Of a stretch of DNA of 64,000 nucleotides, positions 33,333 through 44,530 are shown one piece after another; position 1 is the first letter of the stretch, and every line of letters begins with the position of its first letter. The translations under genes were made by a program, and so were the position numbers. The notes under the pieces were generated by a model. The model did not search any database. It had not been told where the DNA came from and saw only the letters and a list, made by a program, of their open reading frames with translations. Origin of the DNA: Thelonectria olida (lineage: Eukaryota; Ascomycota; Sordariomycetes; Hypocreales; Nectriaceae); the NCBI GenBank assembly GCA_020736575.1, contig JAGPYM010000052.1:62001-126000 (forward strand), given 5' to 3'.

Positions 33333-34802
33333 ATGTCTCCCTCCAAGTACTTGGTTGCTTTCGCCTTACTCGTTCCTTCTATTATCTCCTCGCCGGTGCC
33401 CAGTGTCGGCCATGAAGTCGGCTTCTCTCTCTTCAACCGTGGCCTCGTTTGGTCCGATGCCACCTGCACTGTGAAGGAAATCACAGACGCATCCTACCGA
33501 CCTGACATTCGGTGGGCTGCGGTTGACTCTGAGAGTGCCTGGTCGGCCGTGGCAAACTCGTGGAACCACGACGCGCCAGGCCAGGATCAGAACTTCCTCC
33601 CGTTCCCGATGATGGTTAGCAACTTCTTCCATGGCCCTGAGCACATGAACTGTCAAGATGTGGGAGACGGCACCTGCAACACCATGATCCAGTGCGATGA
33701 CACTTCTTTTCCAGCTGGGTATCTCATCCTCAACTCGTTCGTTGCGATTCATCAAGTCCACCAAAATCGCTACAACGGTCTTGACTCTGCCATGAACCAG
33801 ATGCAGAGCTCTATGGGCAAGTTCACCGAAACCTTTGCTCCTCAGCTCCAGGATGGCTCGGCCATTGTGCGAGAGCTCCTCAGCTCCTTCGCCTTTGTCA
33901 TTGGCCTCGGGTCGGCCTACAGCTGGAACACTGTCATCAAGACGGCCAAGATATTCGACAACGATGACTGGAGAGGTGTCGCCAAGGATGCCTTCAACAG
34001 CGCAATCACGTTTGCCATTTCCACTGCCCGTGACCATCTCCCCACCGCGGCGGATTTGCAAAACGACTTGACCGAAGCCATGGGCAAGTTTGTTGGCAAA
34101 TGGATGGAGTCTGAAGCCGACTACGTTAACAAGATTTTCTCTGGTCAAGTTGGAACCCTCTCAGAGCTGCACGGCCTCCTTCAGAACGGAATGCAAGGTG
34201 CAGTCCCAACTGGCACTGATCTGGCCACGCTGAAGGATGAAGCGCAGAAGATTGTCTACACGAAGATGATTCCTGCCGCATGGAACCTGGCTCCCGGCGA
34301 CTTCAGCCCCTTCATTCTCGCCTCGGACAATGCGTGCAGTTCGCAGGCCGAGGGTGATCTCGCGGGACACATTGACGACAACACGGCAGCCCAGACCCAC
34401 GTGTGCTACGACAACAAGATCTTCTACGTTGTCACTCCCGAGTATACTAACAACCGAGGAAACCTCGTCAACTGGAAGCTGAACAGTCTCCCCGGCGGTA
34501 CTTACGACAACCTAAAGGATGGCAACTGGGGAGGTGTGACACTTGATGACATTGTCATTAGCTCGTGGGATGGATACAAGCTCAACGGGTACAAGAATGG
34601 CTACCAACTCTCCGAAACCTCTGAGGCTGTTGACGGAAACGGCAATGTTGGCAACTTGATCTTCGAGGCCGGCGTGCGCACTCCTGGTTTCAGCACCATG
34701 ATGATCTGCGATGTCGATACTCTCATGAAGAACTTGAAGTTTTGCAACACGAACCACTACGGCTTCCCTTGCCGCGATATTAGTTCGAGCACCTGCAACT
34801 AG
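33333..34802 (+). CDS. Large secreted protein of unknown function
   Basis: Single exon, 489 residues. A signal peptide (KYLVAFALLVPSIISSPVP) precedes an N-terminal Cys-containing part (DATCTVKEI, MNCQDVGDGTCNTMIQC). A helical middle region (about 150-330) follows, then a C-terminal Cys-containing part ending NTNHYGFPCRDISSSTCN. No catalytic motif is recognised. The middle region faintly resembles the C-terminal regions of some fungal class V chitinases, but no GH18 domain is present. The TATA box and strong codon use suggest high expression. A secreted effector or wall protein is possible. Confidence 0.85.
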   Translation: MSPSKYLVAFALLVPSIISSPVPSVGHEVGFSLFNRGLVWSDATCTVKEITDASYRPDIRWAAVDSESAWSAVANSWNHDAPGQDQNFLPFPMMVSNFFHGPEHMNCQDVGDGTCNTMIQCDDTSFPAGYLILNSFVAIHQVHQNRYNGLDSAMNQMQSSMGKFTETFAPQLQDGSAIVRELLSSFAFVIGLGSAYSWNTVIKTAKIFDNDDWRGVAKDAFNSAITFAISTARDHLPTAADLQNDLTEAMGKFVGKWMESEADYVNKIFSGQVGTLSELHGLLQNGMQGAVPTGTDLATLKDEAQKIVYTKMIPAAWNLAPGDFSPFILASDNACSSQAEGDLAGHIDDNTAAQTHVCYDNKIFYVVTPEYTNNRGNLVNWKLNSLPGGTYDNLKDGNWGGVTLDDIVISSWDGYKLNGYKNGYQLSETSEAVDGNGNVGNLIFEAGVRTPGFSTMMICDVDTLMKNLKFCNTNHYGFPCRDISSSTCN

Positions 34803-35325
34803 ATGGGCTTTGTGCGGGGGTAGTTGTAGGGTGGGACTAAATTCATAGGGGAAATAGAGAGTTATTGAGTTTAGAAGGCAGTTTAAATGGAATACTAAGG
34901 GGTTTTAATAATATCTTAGTGAAAGTCGCCGGGCCCAAAGGCCCGAATCAAAGAGGTCAATAAAACAAGGGACAAAAAGCGTGTCTTTCCAATCTAAGCG
35001 ATGGAAAACAGAGGTCCTTTTCTAGCTGTGACAGTGGCTTGTAGCCGTTTGGGCAATTGATCAGGCAGCCAGACAGTTAAAAAGGTCGAGACAACAAGGT
35101 CAGACCGGGGAACAGCTCCTTCCACCAACACAGCAACTTAGGGGGGTATATTGCAAAATGGCTGGTTTGGAATAGTTGTGTTATCGCAAACTAGCCCTGC
35201 GCCGCTGGGGCAGCATTCAACGCCGCACACACTACCGCAGCGTTAGTTTGTGTTCTATACAGACACAATCTCTAGCCTAGACGACCGCAGGAAATGAGGC
35301 CATGGGATTGTGATTAGAAGGCTTC
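34803..35325. other. Intergenic region
   Basis: 3' ends of two convergent genes; no gene or notable repeat seen. Confidence 0.5.
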
Positions 35326-36272
35326 TTACAGTTCATTTCCGGGGCAACCTGAGTTGGTGGGTAAAGAACCAGAAGCAGGGGGAGGAGGATCTGTGCAGAT
35401 GCCGGATGGCTGACCTCCATCGCCGACTGTTGAACTACAAATCGCTAATGGGATGGAACGGCTGTTAGTTCCAGCGACGAAGCTGGGAGCATGTAGTATA
35501 CTCACGCTCTCCAATGATGCCCTGAACCAAGTCGCAGCATATTCCGTAGCAGGAACTGGGCAACGCAGGGTCAGTTGATAATCACAGGCTTCTTGGGAGG
35601 GAAGGAGAGATTGGCGCACACTGAACATCCTGGGATCGGATCGGTGTCGCATGGTGGAGCAGTCCTTTGTCTCTTCAGCTCTCTCTCACCGCGTGTAGTT
35701 TACGAGGGCGGACAGACGATACATACAGCGAGCAGCACCCCAGTATTCCGCCTTTGATGGCGCAGTAGTCACCAAGAGGGCAACAACCACCATCGAGGCA
35801 CTGTTCCATGCTTAGCACCTATTATCACATGCATTGAAGAGACATACTTGAACACTCGTGGGGCCTGCTGCCGTGGTAAGCGAATAGTTTCCCTACCCAC
35901 TGGAGATGCCAATGACTGTGGACTCAAGGACTTACAAAGGAATGTAAAACAATTTTTTGGTCCGCAGCCGTTTTCAAACGCACGTCGCATCAAACTTATC
36001 GGAACTGTTTTGGTTGGCGCGCGGTCGTCGGATGCTAGGGTGGGAAGGAAGGCATTCTGTCTATCCGAGTCGGCCAGTCTGAAACGATGCTGTTGCTCTC
36101 GTGGAAAGAAGCTTTGCTTGCTGTATTCTTCCCAAGGGAGGCCATGGTACGCCTCTTGGTTGAAGCGTTGGTCGTTTTGCTGACGCGCCCACTCCTCAGG
36201 CGTTTGGTCGCGAGGCGCAGAATGCGCTACTACCGCAAGTGTTATCAGTACGAATAGAAGATAACTCTGCAT
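35326..36272 (-). CDS. Secreted Cys-rich protein with six exons including a 20-nt microexon
   Basis: Exons 35936-36272, 35848-35867, 35727-35800, 35620-35664, 35506-35555 and 35326-35444 encode 214 residues; all junctions keep frame. A signal peptide (MQSYLLFVLITLAVVAHSA) is followed by a charged Gln/Arg-rich propeptide-like region. The Cys-rich part has GCGPKNC, CLDGGCCPLGDYCAIKGG and CCS, then GCS, CYGICCDL and three single Cys near the Pro-rich C-terminus. The CC pairs resemble small secreted fungal proteins and granulin-like folds. Function is unknown; an effector or surface protein is possible. Confidence 0.72.
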
Positions 36273-36791
36273 CTTAACCGCTCGACTGTGTTAAAACAAG
36301 ATAGTCAAGGGTTGACTGTTGTGGTGTTTGAACAACGGAAACACTCGTGCGCAGGCTCAGCATTTTCTCGTCTCGTCCTCACAAGCTCTTCATGGGACCA
36401 AATGCTCAGCCGGAACCAAACACGGCGCAGGTAGGCTAAATGTGACGACACAATGGCTGCGCTCCCCGCTTGTCCGTAGGCATTCTCCGTGGGCTAGAGC
36501 ATGGGTTGGTTTTGATTCGCGGGGTGGCTCTCCCCTTCGTGCCGACCTTACCGATCATCCAGATACTAATACCGCCTCTTACGACATACGGAAAACAGCT
36601 CCGGCATGACTACCGTTTCCTTCCTCTCTGCACCGTTTGCGTCTTACAGACTTTCTCTCCCCTCATCGTGCTTTCCATTCTCTCAGCGGGACGTCGTATC
36701 CAGAGTGATAGCCACCCACTCCCTCACGACTTCATCAAACCTAAACCTGTGACTCTTTAGCACTTATATACTAACCAACCGCACGCCGAAC
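36273..36791. other. Intergenic region
   Basis: No supported gene. It includes the 5' flank of the Cys-rich gene and the 3' flank of the LicD-like gene. Confidence 0.5.
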
Positions 36792-37613
36792 TTACCCTCT
36801 GAACACCTTCCTCACCAGTGCTTCACTCCCGTACTCATGCTCCAGCAACACCGTCGCATTCCACGGCACCAGCACCTCCACACCCTCAAACCATGCCACC
36901 CTCAACGGCAGCACATTCCGCTTCCTATACCGGTGCCCATCCTTGGCCGCCAGCGACACTCCTTCCTCAGCATCGTCAGCCTCCTCTACGGCCGTGATAT
37001 CCACGTAAAGCCCTGTCGCTAGATCAATCCATCGCGCGTCGATCCGATTAGTTGGGTCGACCATCCCATTCCTCTCCCATACAAACGCATTAACATCCAG
37101 CAAGTACTTCTCCCCCGTGCCATACTCGTACACCGACCCTAAGCAGCAGCTCGCCAGCTTCTCCAGCCCCCGAAGGTGCACATGGACGTCTAGGTCCCAT
37201 TCCCATGGGAAGATCCGCGCACTCCAGTGCCAGGCGAGCAGCGAACCGTGGGCGAGCCACGTGGTAATCCCCACATCATCCATAGTGCCAACGAACGAGC
37301 GCAGAAGTCTGGTCAGGGCGGCTTGTCGCTCCGGTGCCGTGGGCCGGGTTGGGGCTGCGAAGCGCGCGTCGAGGTGGGAGGACAAGGCGGAGAGGGGGAA
37401 GTAGCGCGGGTGTGAGGCGGAAAGGGGCCCATCCATTGTATGGACAATGCGGCGGGCGTCGTTATCCTCTGCGATGACGGGGCGCTGCTTCTGGAGTTTG
37501 AGGCCCTGATACGCAGGTAGGAGAGTTAGATGCGCCCAAGTAGCTAACAGAAGCAGTACTGCGCCGAGGCATATTAGATGAACTCGGTTGCGAGGGGGGA
37601 TCCGGACCAGCAT
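36792..37613 (-). CDS. LicD-family transferase-like type II membrane protein
   Basis: Single exon, 273 residues. A signal anchor (VHLICLGAVLLLLATWAHLT) implies a Golgi type II protein. The catalytic-type segment WLAHGSLLAWHW, then FPWEWDLDVHV, matches the LicD/Fukutin nucleotidyltransferase pattern (HG.LL...W then D.D). Fungal members are linked to phosphocholine or mannosylphosphate transfer on surface glycans (Mnn4-like). The C-terminus (LLEHEYGSEALVRKVFRG) is typical of the family. Start: ATG at 37613, directly before the basic residues of the anchor. Confidence 0.85.
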   Translation of the reverse strand: MLVRIPPRNRVHLICLGAVLLLLATWAHLTLLPAYQGLKLQKQRPVIAEDNDARRIVHTMDGPLSASHPRYFPLSALSSHLDARFAAPTRPTAPERQAALTRLLRSFVGTMDDVGITTWLAHGSLLAWHWSARIFPWEWDLDVHVHLRGLEKLASCCLGSVYEYGTGEKYLLDVNAFVWERNGMVDPTNRIDARWIDLATGLYVDITAVEEADDAEEGVSLAAKDGHRYRKRNVLPLRVAWFEGVEVLVPWNATVLLEHEYGSEALVRKVFRG

Positions 37614-38472
37614 GGTGTGAGTTACCGGGTGGGTTTGCTCTGAGATGATGGGTCGTCGCTGTTGGTCCTGATGCGCGGGTTGTGTAATTTAAATAACTAT
37701 GTGGTAAGCTGACAAGGAGGCTTGCTTGAATGTTGCAGCTCCGGGCAATTCCCAATATCCTCCCGAGCCTTTTAGTGACTTGTGTATGCCACGAGCGGAC
37801 TTCGGTTAGCAAAATTGTCAACCAAATCAGTTGGTAACATACCTCATCAGCTGCTTTGCATGACTTAAACAGGGTGTTTCCCAAATTATTTGCTGCCTTC
37901 AGCGACTGCAGCAATGGGCGCAGGACAACACACCTTCTGGCCGCGGCCGAGGGAGGTTATTTGTCAGTTAAGCAGATCATGATGGCAAGGAAAAAAAAAT
38001 AAAACAATCTAAAACTGGCTTATTATATTCATGACGCAAGATCTGCATATGCAATGGGTCACTATCTTCCGCCGCCGTTGTTGGCTGTCACACTACGTAC
38101 ACAAGGGTGTCAAAGACAAAATGGTGACATTCTCTGTAAGCTGATGAACAGCAGGTTTTGTTAGTGCGGTGACATCTCGCCTCTTATCCGACCTTCCCAA
38201 AGCCTGGTACAGCAACAGAAAGAGAAACATGCTTTGGCCTTCAGCTCCGCCACCAACCTCACATGCCCCAGAACACTGCCGCGCATGTAGAACTGAAATA
38301 ATCATTAGCTACTTTCTTGCGCATTCTTTGTTCATTTCCTGCAATCCTGCCGTATAACTTTCTTCGTTAGATCCTCTCCTTCATAGGAAATCGTTCGTCT
38401 GCTCCCTGCGAGTCTGCGACAAGTCCAGTCCTGAGCCATACCTACACACTGCGATCTTGTGGGTAACTACCA
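37614..38472. other. Intergenic region
   Basis: No supported gene. A 150-codon minus-strand frame (37462-37914) overlaps the LicD-like gene in another frame and has no reliable domain. Confidence 0.5.
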
Positions 38473-39143
38473 ATGCCGTCTCTTACGACAGGCGGGAAGC
38501 GTCGCCGGCATGGCCCAGAGTATCCTTTTCTTCCTCTCCTCGCCGTTTACGTCTTACAGTCGGCTTCTTTCCTCGTCGTGATCCCTGCCGTCTCCTACTT
38601 CGTATTCCACCTCCACAACCGACATCTCTTCCTTCACCTCGTAAGACACATTCTTTTCTTGCAACCGGTGATTTCTTTCCTAATTAATGATTCCATACAA
38701 TATAGCTCTCTGCAGCCGCTTACTTCACCATCCTGCAACTGCTCGCTGTAAACATCCTCTCCTGCTTCTGTCGCCTTCCTCTATTAACGCGCCTGGTCAT
38801 CAACGCCAGTGGCTGCGCGCTCTGGGCCGCTGGCTTCGTCGCCATGGCGGCCTACGACGTGAGGCGGAAGCTCCTGGTGCGGTGCAGTGGGCATTTGATC
38901 TGCAGCCTCTACAAGGTACTGTTCGCTTTTGCGGCTGTCGGGTTGTAAGCTTGCCCCATTTAGCTCTTGTTGCATTATCCCTGACAGGATGACAGGGTTG
39001 CTGCTATACTAGCTGTTCTTTTGGATGTTTACGTCTTGAGGCGCGTCCGGTCAGGGTATGAGAACATCAAGAACCAAGCGGACGGAGAGCAGGAGTTTCC
39101 GCAGGGCTATCACTCATTTCATTCAAGGCCGCAGAGAAGATAG
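38473..39143 (+). CDS. MARVEL-like tetraspan membrane protein
   Basis: Exons 38473-38640, 38706-38944 and 38996-39143 encode 184 residues. Four hydrophobic segments are seen: LLAVYVLQSASFLVVIPAV; AAYFTILQLLAVNILSCF; INASGCALWAAGFVAMAAY; and VLFAFAAVGLVAAILAVLL, which spans the second splice. The basic N-terminus and the polar tail (ENIKNQADGEQEFPQGYHS) face the cytosol. The layout fits the fungal MARVEL group (membrane-domain and trafficking proteins); no enzymatic motif. I chose the second-intron donor GTAAGC at 38945 because it completes TM4. Confidence 0.75.
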
Positions 39144-39592
39144 GGGCTTGAGGTAGGGATTCTTGTGCTGACGCCCGACCTTGAGTTCGAAGGAATAGAA
39201 AAGGCTAATCATGTGGTAGTTTCACCTGGTATGGTTGCGGAGCGGATAAAAGTATGTGTGGTTGATGCTTCCACAGTGAAGAATCTTGAAAGGGCAACCA
39301 AGGTCGGATTCGGCCTGAGGATAAAAGGCGTCTTTGGAAGGTTCGAGGTATTGAATGCAAAAACCGGCCTTGTTGGTACGAGAGGCGGATCGATGGTACA
39401 CTCGAACGGTGGATCTTAAAGTAGATTCTAATATTGCATTTTCCCTAACTGTCGCTATTGTCTTACATTTGCAAGTGACTTCACTGCTAAGGTTTCTTCC
39501 TCACAGACAATTGAGTTTTTCTAGGAATAATATTTAACAACTGCTCGAATCCTTTAGAACTCTATAACTACTATGTATGTACTCAGGTTGTC
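39144..39592. other. Intergenic region
   Basis: 3' flanks of convergent genes. The open frame at 39165-39419 has no ATG-supported domain. Confidence 0.45.
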
Positions 39593-40615
39593 TCATGCCC
39601 ACTGGTCCTTGTTCTGTTCCACAAACTGCTTCCAAGTAGTCGGCTTCTCACTAAGACGGCTCAGGCTTTCCGACAGATCAGCTCCGTTATAGTAGCCGGG
39701 CTCCTCAAGGAGCAGCATATTCTCCAGCAATTCCTGCGCGGCGTGGGGCAAAAAGGACTTGAATACCTCAGCAGGAATCTGAACTGATACGGCCGGCTTT
39801 CCAATAGCCTCGGAGAACTCTGACATGATTCTAGCAGGGGTGTAATACTCGGTCGCAGCGAGGATTCTCTCGTTGACGGAACTTGGGTAGTGCTTGATTG
39901 CTGCAACTGCGAATTTGCCTAAGAGAGTTAGATTAGTCGAGACTTGCCTTTGAGTTGTAGTAGACTTACCAGTATCATTCCTAGCATCAAAGAGAGGAAC
40001 TTGGGCCTTGTCTGATGAAACCGGAAGAGCAAGAGCATAGCTTCCGTCCTCACTCTTACGAATGGCCTCAAACAGATTAGACATGAAGAAGCCGGCAAGA
40101 ACAAAAGTTCCAGGAACGCCGCTGTCACGAATGTATTGCTCAATGTTGGCCTTTGAGACGTAATGGTGAAGATTGGGCAGGGCGCCGTTGCTAATCTCAG
40201 TGGTGTTCAGTTCAGAGGAGAAAATCAGATGCTGGACGCCGGCTGCCTTGGAGGCATCTGTCACGGCTTTGCCATGAGAGAGCTCAACCTCGGCAGACAT
40301 TGTCTCCCAGTAGTTGGTGACGAGGAAGACGGTATGGGCGCCCTCGACAGCCGGAGCTGCCTGCTCGGCGGATGACATGTCGGCCTAGTCACCGTGTTAG
40401 CGCACAAGACGTTACTTGAATCAAAGCCAGGTTCGACTTACAGCAACGACCTCGACGCCCTTGGCAACCAGCTCCTTGGCAGCAGGCTTGGACACGTCTC
40501 GGGTTATAGCACGAATCCTGAATTCCTTTGAAAGGACAGGGTCGTTCAGGACGGCTCTGATGACGGAGCCACCCTGGTTTCCGGTAGCGCCAAAGACAGT
40601 GAGAAGTTTGGACAT
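39593..40615 (-). CDS. NmrA-like NAD(P)-binding protein
   Basis: Exons 40442-40615, 39970-40384 and 39593-39918 encode 304 residues. The N-terminus LLTVFGATGNQGGSVIRAVL holds the GxxGxxG dinucleotide motif of NmrA-like atypical short-chain dehydrogenases. TVFLVTNYWE and HLIFSSELNTT follow the Rossmann order, and GVPGTFVLAGFFMSNL and LPVSSDKAQVPLFDARNDTG are family signatures. Members act as redox-sensing regulators or reductases; the role here is unknown. The second intron (51 nt) is in frame, so retention would add 17 residues. Confidence 0.92.
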
Positions 40616-42504
40616 GATGGATGTTGTGATGGAGGTTTAAAGAGGCTTTAATAAAGGCAGGTTTGCAGCTTTAATGGCGGTTGTGATTGAAGTTGGAAAG
40701 AGATGCTAATGTTTCAATTCATCTTCTTCATTGTTACTTATACTCTCATTTATACAATTGATTGCCATCCCGTCTATACTATGTTGCCTACCTACCTGAC
40801 GTAATCACGACGGCTGAGACCGAAGAGCGAGGTTGCGTTGCCAGGCTCGGGCTTCGGACTACCGCCAAGTCCGGGTGTGGGGCGGATCCGATGGCTCCGA
40901 CTGGCTGTGCTGCTATTCCCAAACGGGCATGGCCAATCAGTTTCGGGCCTCGGAGAATGCCAAGACTTCGAGCCCGGAGTGATCTCATCCATCTTATCGA
41001 TGGGAATCGCAGCGTAGGCTATTAATAGTGAAGGCTTCCTCTTTGAAGTCTAGACAAGCACTCGCCTCTCAACCGCCCGCTTTTTTCCAGAATAACTTCT
41101 AATCTTTCTAGGCTCCGCTGTTCCGTCGCCAGATCGAGATAGGTAGAAGGAGTTCCGCAGTATCGACGTCTTTATATATAAATATTACTGAAGATAATGG
41201 CTAGGTACCTTACTCAGGTAGTTTACAACTTGGGATTAATACTGTCTCTAGAGCTTACCTAACTTCTAGCTGAAATGTGCTTGACTGCACCACCTAAGTG
41301 AAGGCACTTCTTTTTGACGATATACCAACGAGTGCAATTAATTTATCGTCATATCTCTCCGAGAAGGTCTCTTATCGAGGCTCTAACAGTGAGTCTCACA
41401 GATGGAGGCTTTTAAGCAGGAATACGCGATATTCGGCAAAGCAGCTCCAGCTTCGCTCACGCCCATGACAGTGCAGACTCATTGCGATGGCATCCCGACG
41501 TATTTTAGTAACTACAGGGCAGAACCCAAATCCATCAAAGCTGCAGTTCATCGGGGCGCACACTGGTAGAATTCTTTCTCTCAGCCCAGTTGGTAAACGT
41601 GGCCAGCTGGGAAGGATTATGTGCATTTTGGCAGTCAACTGATGCCTCTGTCCGTGCCGAGTATGCAGCCCGCGGCTTCAGTTGAGGCCAACTGTCCGCA
41701 ATAAGCCACACCGCTTGGGTAAATAAATCTAGCTAAGTTTGGGAGGATCTACACCAAAGCTGTGACACTGGCTATAGGCCTTTGGTTTTCTACCCATCAT
41801 CGGGTCCCCCTTTCCCCTCATGAAAGTATCGTATCCCGAACCTTGACTTCAGGATCCCAGCGCGTCAATCACATCACTCCCAAGTCGGTTGCGATAGTCC
41901 GTAGTCGTGATCTTTGCCCCAGAGAAGAGTCGTTCGGGTTCAGCAGATATTGCAGGAATTGACAGAATATCGACGGGAGAATTTTAGGTCCTTTCCTAAG
42001 GAGAGTACAATGAAAATGGAGAGTGCAAGAGGCTGCATTCGATGTCGCCACTGTTCGGCGCAGGATGACCTTTCATGTACACCCACCAAAGAGTACGAGG
42101 TTGCGTGATCTCTGGAGGGTAACCTGGTTCGCTTCGCCTGTGGAATTTTCAAGCAAGGGCCACTGTACTTAGTTGCACCTCCATACTAACAGCATAGGCA
42201 AGAAACTACCATGCGAAGATCCTAATCAAGTACCATTAAGTAATGAGACAGCCTACGGCTCATATAGGCGCACCTGGGTCTATGAGGTCAGTCCTCCCGG
42301 GCGGAATAACTTTCCTTCATTCATTCGCTCATATTAGGTAATAATACAGTGCAACATGCTGTGCAAGACACAAGTTGTTTGTTGATGCCTAACGTTGATA
42401 TACTGTGGTTTCTGAATTTGCCACCAGCATCATGGATCGGGCACTTTCGATTCCAGCCGCTGCAACAGCAAGACTCCAAAGGCTCCTCGCCCGCAAACTC
42501 TTCA
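40616..42504. other. Gene-poor interval
   Basis: About 1.9 kb without a recognisable gene; it contains AT-rich, TA-rich patches (about 41160-41280) consistent with old RIP. Part of the far end may be 5' coding if the F-box-like gene starts at 42385. Confidence 0.5.
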
Positions 42505-43380
42505 ATGCACCTTCTTGAATTTCCTATAGAGATTCGCCTTAGAATCTATTCCGAACTCCTTGTCCAAGATGATCCTGTCGAGTTTGGTGCGGACCATGGT
42601 CCCTGCAACCCGCGCCTCGTTCGGGTAGGAAGGTCAGGTCTCAATCCAGCCCTTCTCCGTGTCAACAGGGCGGTAAATAGAGAGGCCACACCTTTTCTCT
42701 ATTCAAACAACCGCTTTCGATTTCCTGATGCGTACACCTCCCTCAACACTGGTACCGACCGGATATCGTACAACCCGGACGTACCATACATCTCACCGTT
42801 CCTTCAACAAATCGCGGCCAATGCAGGCCTTTTGCGGCATATCTGCATCAACTTCCCGACCTCGTTCGCTCCCTCAAACCGGTGGGAGCCTGTTCTGTGC
42901 GAGGAGCATGTTCAAGTCCTTCAACTTATCCGGGAAACCTGCCCAGGCTTAAGGACAGTCGAGATATCTTGCAAGCCACCCGACAGTATATTCTCACTTT
43001 GTGATGTTGATCTGGCTGCAGACATGCTGAGAGCTCTAGATGATGGCGGCTTTAAGGCTATGCCCTCCCTGGAGAAGATTGTTGTGGTTCGTGGGGAGTA
43101 CGACATTGACGAGGAGGTCATGGCCCTTCGCGAGTGCCTGATGCGGAGGATGCCGAGCTGCAAATGGTCCATCGAGCTCACAAAGGTCCCACCTAGGCGT
43201 TGGATCTCTGATGATGACATGGTAGAGTTTGACAACTACGAGGATTGTTGTAGGTATAACAACGAGATGTACAGAAGGGAAATGGAGAGGGAGGAGAGGG
43301 AGGAGCAGAGGCAATGGGAAGAGGAATACTACCGCCGGAGGAATGACCCATATTGGAAGAATGATTCAGACTACGATTAG
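42505..43380 (+). CDS. F-box-like / 2EXR-type protein of unknown function
   Basis: Single exon, 291 residues from ATG 42505; an in-frame ATG at 42385 would add 40 residues. The start MHLLEFPIEIRLRIYSELL matches the F-box-like motif opening many fungal-specific proteins, followed by ALLRVNRAVNREATPFLYSN, typical of that family. The C-terminus is strongly charged (REMEREEREEQRQWEEEYYR) and probably helical. The family may act as substrate adaptors, but targets are unknown. Confidence 0.75.
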   Translation: MHLLEFPIEIRLRIYSELLVQDDPVEFGADHGPCNPRLVRVGRSGLNPALLRVNRAVNREATPFLYSNNRFRFPDAYTSLNTGTDRISYNPDVPYISPFLQQIAANAGLLRHICINFPTSFAPSNRWEPVLCEEHVQVLQLIRETCPGLRTVEISCKPPDSIFSLCDVDLAADMLRALDDGGFKAMPSLEKIVVVRGEYDIDEEVMALRECLMRRMPSCKWSIELTKVPPRRWISDDDMVEFDNYEDCCRYNNEMYRREMEREEREEQRQWEEEYYRRRNDPYWKNDSDYD

Positions 43381-43784
43381 AATTGCTCTGGCGGGTGAGG
43401 CCGCATGTCGCCGGGTAGGACGGTTACCTAGTATGGGATATGCAGTTGGCGCTGACGTTGCAGAGAAGAGCAATTTGATACTTGCGTGGAGAATAGTTAG
43501 ACAGTGGACTGATGGGTTGCGGCTGTGAGCATGAACAGATTACTACCGGGAATGAGTCGGCGAGGCGGTCAGGAGGCTGAGGAGGAGACATGGACTGTTC
43601 AATGGAGGCTGTGGGGTCTTGCTACGGGGGGCTGCAGGCTGAGAAGGAGGAATGAGGAGAATGGGGAGAATGAGGAGGACGGCTGGCAAATTGATAAAAC
43701 AAGGTTATATTTCTTTATCCTAGCATTCTGCTACCTTAATACCTTCTGACAGATGGCTTGCTCGAACTCCTGTACTTGACCGGG

Positions 43785-43931
43785 TCAACCTTTGAGTTTA
43801 GTCAAGTACCGGACTTGGATCGTGCCCTGGGAACGATATGGAAGGGCGCGCTGGATCTTGGCCCAAGAATAGCCATCTTGTCTCATCCTGCGCACAATAT
43901 CTTCCTCATCTGATGTCCACTTGCCAAGGAA
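43785..43931 (-). pseudogene. Myb/SANT-like DNA-binding domain fragment
   Basis: A 48-codon frame reads GKWTSDEEDIVRRMRQDGYS and then WAKIQRALPYRSQGTIQVRY before a stop, with the spaced Trp and hydrophobic residues of a SANT/Myb repeat. There is no ATG and an in-frame stop lies just upstream. An AAG preceded by a CTAAT branch motif could be a splice acceptor. It could be the last exon of a gene whose other exons I cannot find, or a remnant. Confidence 0.4.
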
Positions 43932-44279
43932 TTAGGTATGACTAATGTCGCGTTGCTGATGCCCCAACGCTGCCATCGTGGCAGTGACTTAGTTGAGGCC
44001 TATAACTTGGATCATGCAGGTGTAGTCTGGACTGCGGCTACGAAAGGTAATGCTAATGCAACTCACCTTAACCCCTCATGTGGCAGCGTCGAGCAATAAC
44101 GTCGGGCAGTCACGTCAAGCAACAAACTAAAACCCTTGGCTTTCTTTACTTTCGACTTTATATTCGCATCACCATAGTCCTGAAAGATGTCTTCCCTGTA
44201 ACAGCCAGCTGATCGCAAACTTTTCCGAGTTACTATTATGCACACTCTGCCTTATAAAGCTAATATTATTACGTTACTT

Positions 44280-44530
44280 TGCGACCAGTTTTAGGATAAG
44301 GTACGTGATCCTTAGAGCCGAGCAGATAGTAATACACATATGTATATTATGAGTTATATTAGAAACTATAATACAATTATAGCTATTCTGTTAAATATAA
44401 GTACTAATAGTATAATATTTTAACCACTTTATTATAACAACTATTATTTTTATAATTAGTAATTTTTAATATACTTTACTATTTAATTACCTAGTTATAT
44501 TTTTGTTAATTTAAATACTTTTAAAAGACC
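44280..44530. repeat. AT-rich tract, probably RIP-mutated repeat DNA
   Basis: About 250 bp composed almost only of A and T (many TATA, TTAA and TAAT words), with sharp edges against normal-GC flanks. Such tracts in ascomycetes typically derive from repeats mutated by RIP. No coding potential. Confidence 0.6.

Noticed and set aside
37462..37914. 150-codon minus-strand frame with a STAND-like feel (SLKAANNLGNTLFKSC)
   Set aside because: It overlaps the LicD-like gene in another frame, its second half is low-complexity Pro/Ser/His, and no domain can be supported.
42349..42384. F-box-like frame starting at 42349
   Set aside because: The first codon is GTG; ATGs at 42385 and 42505 are the realistic starts.
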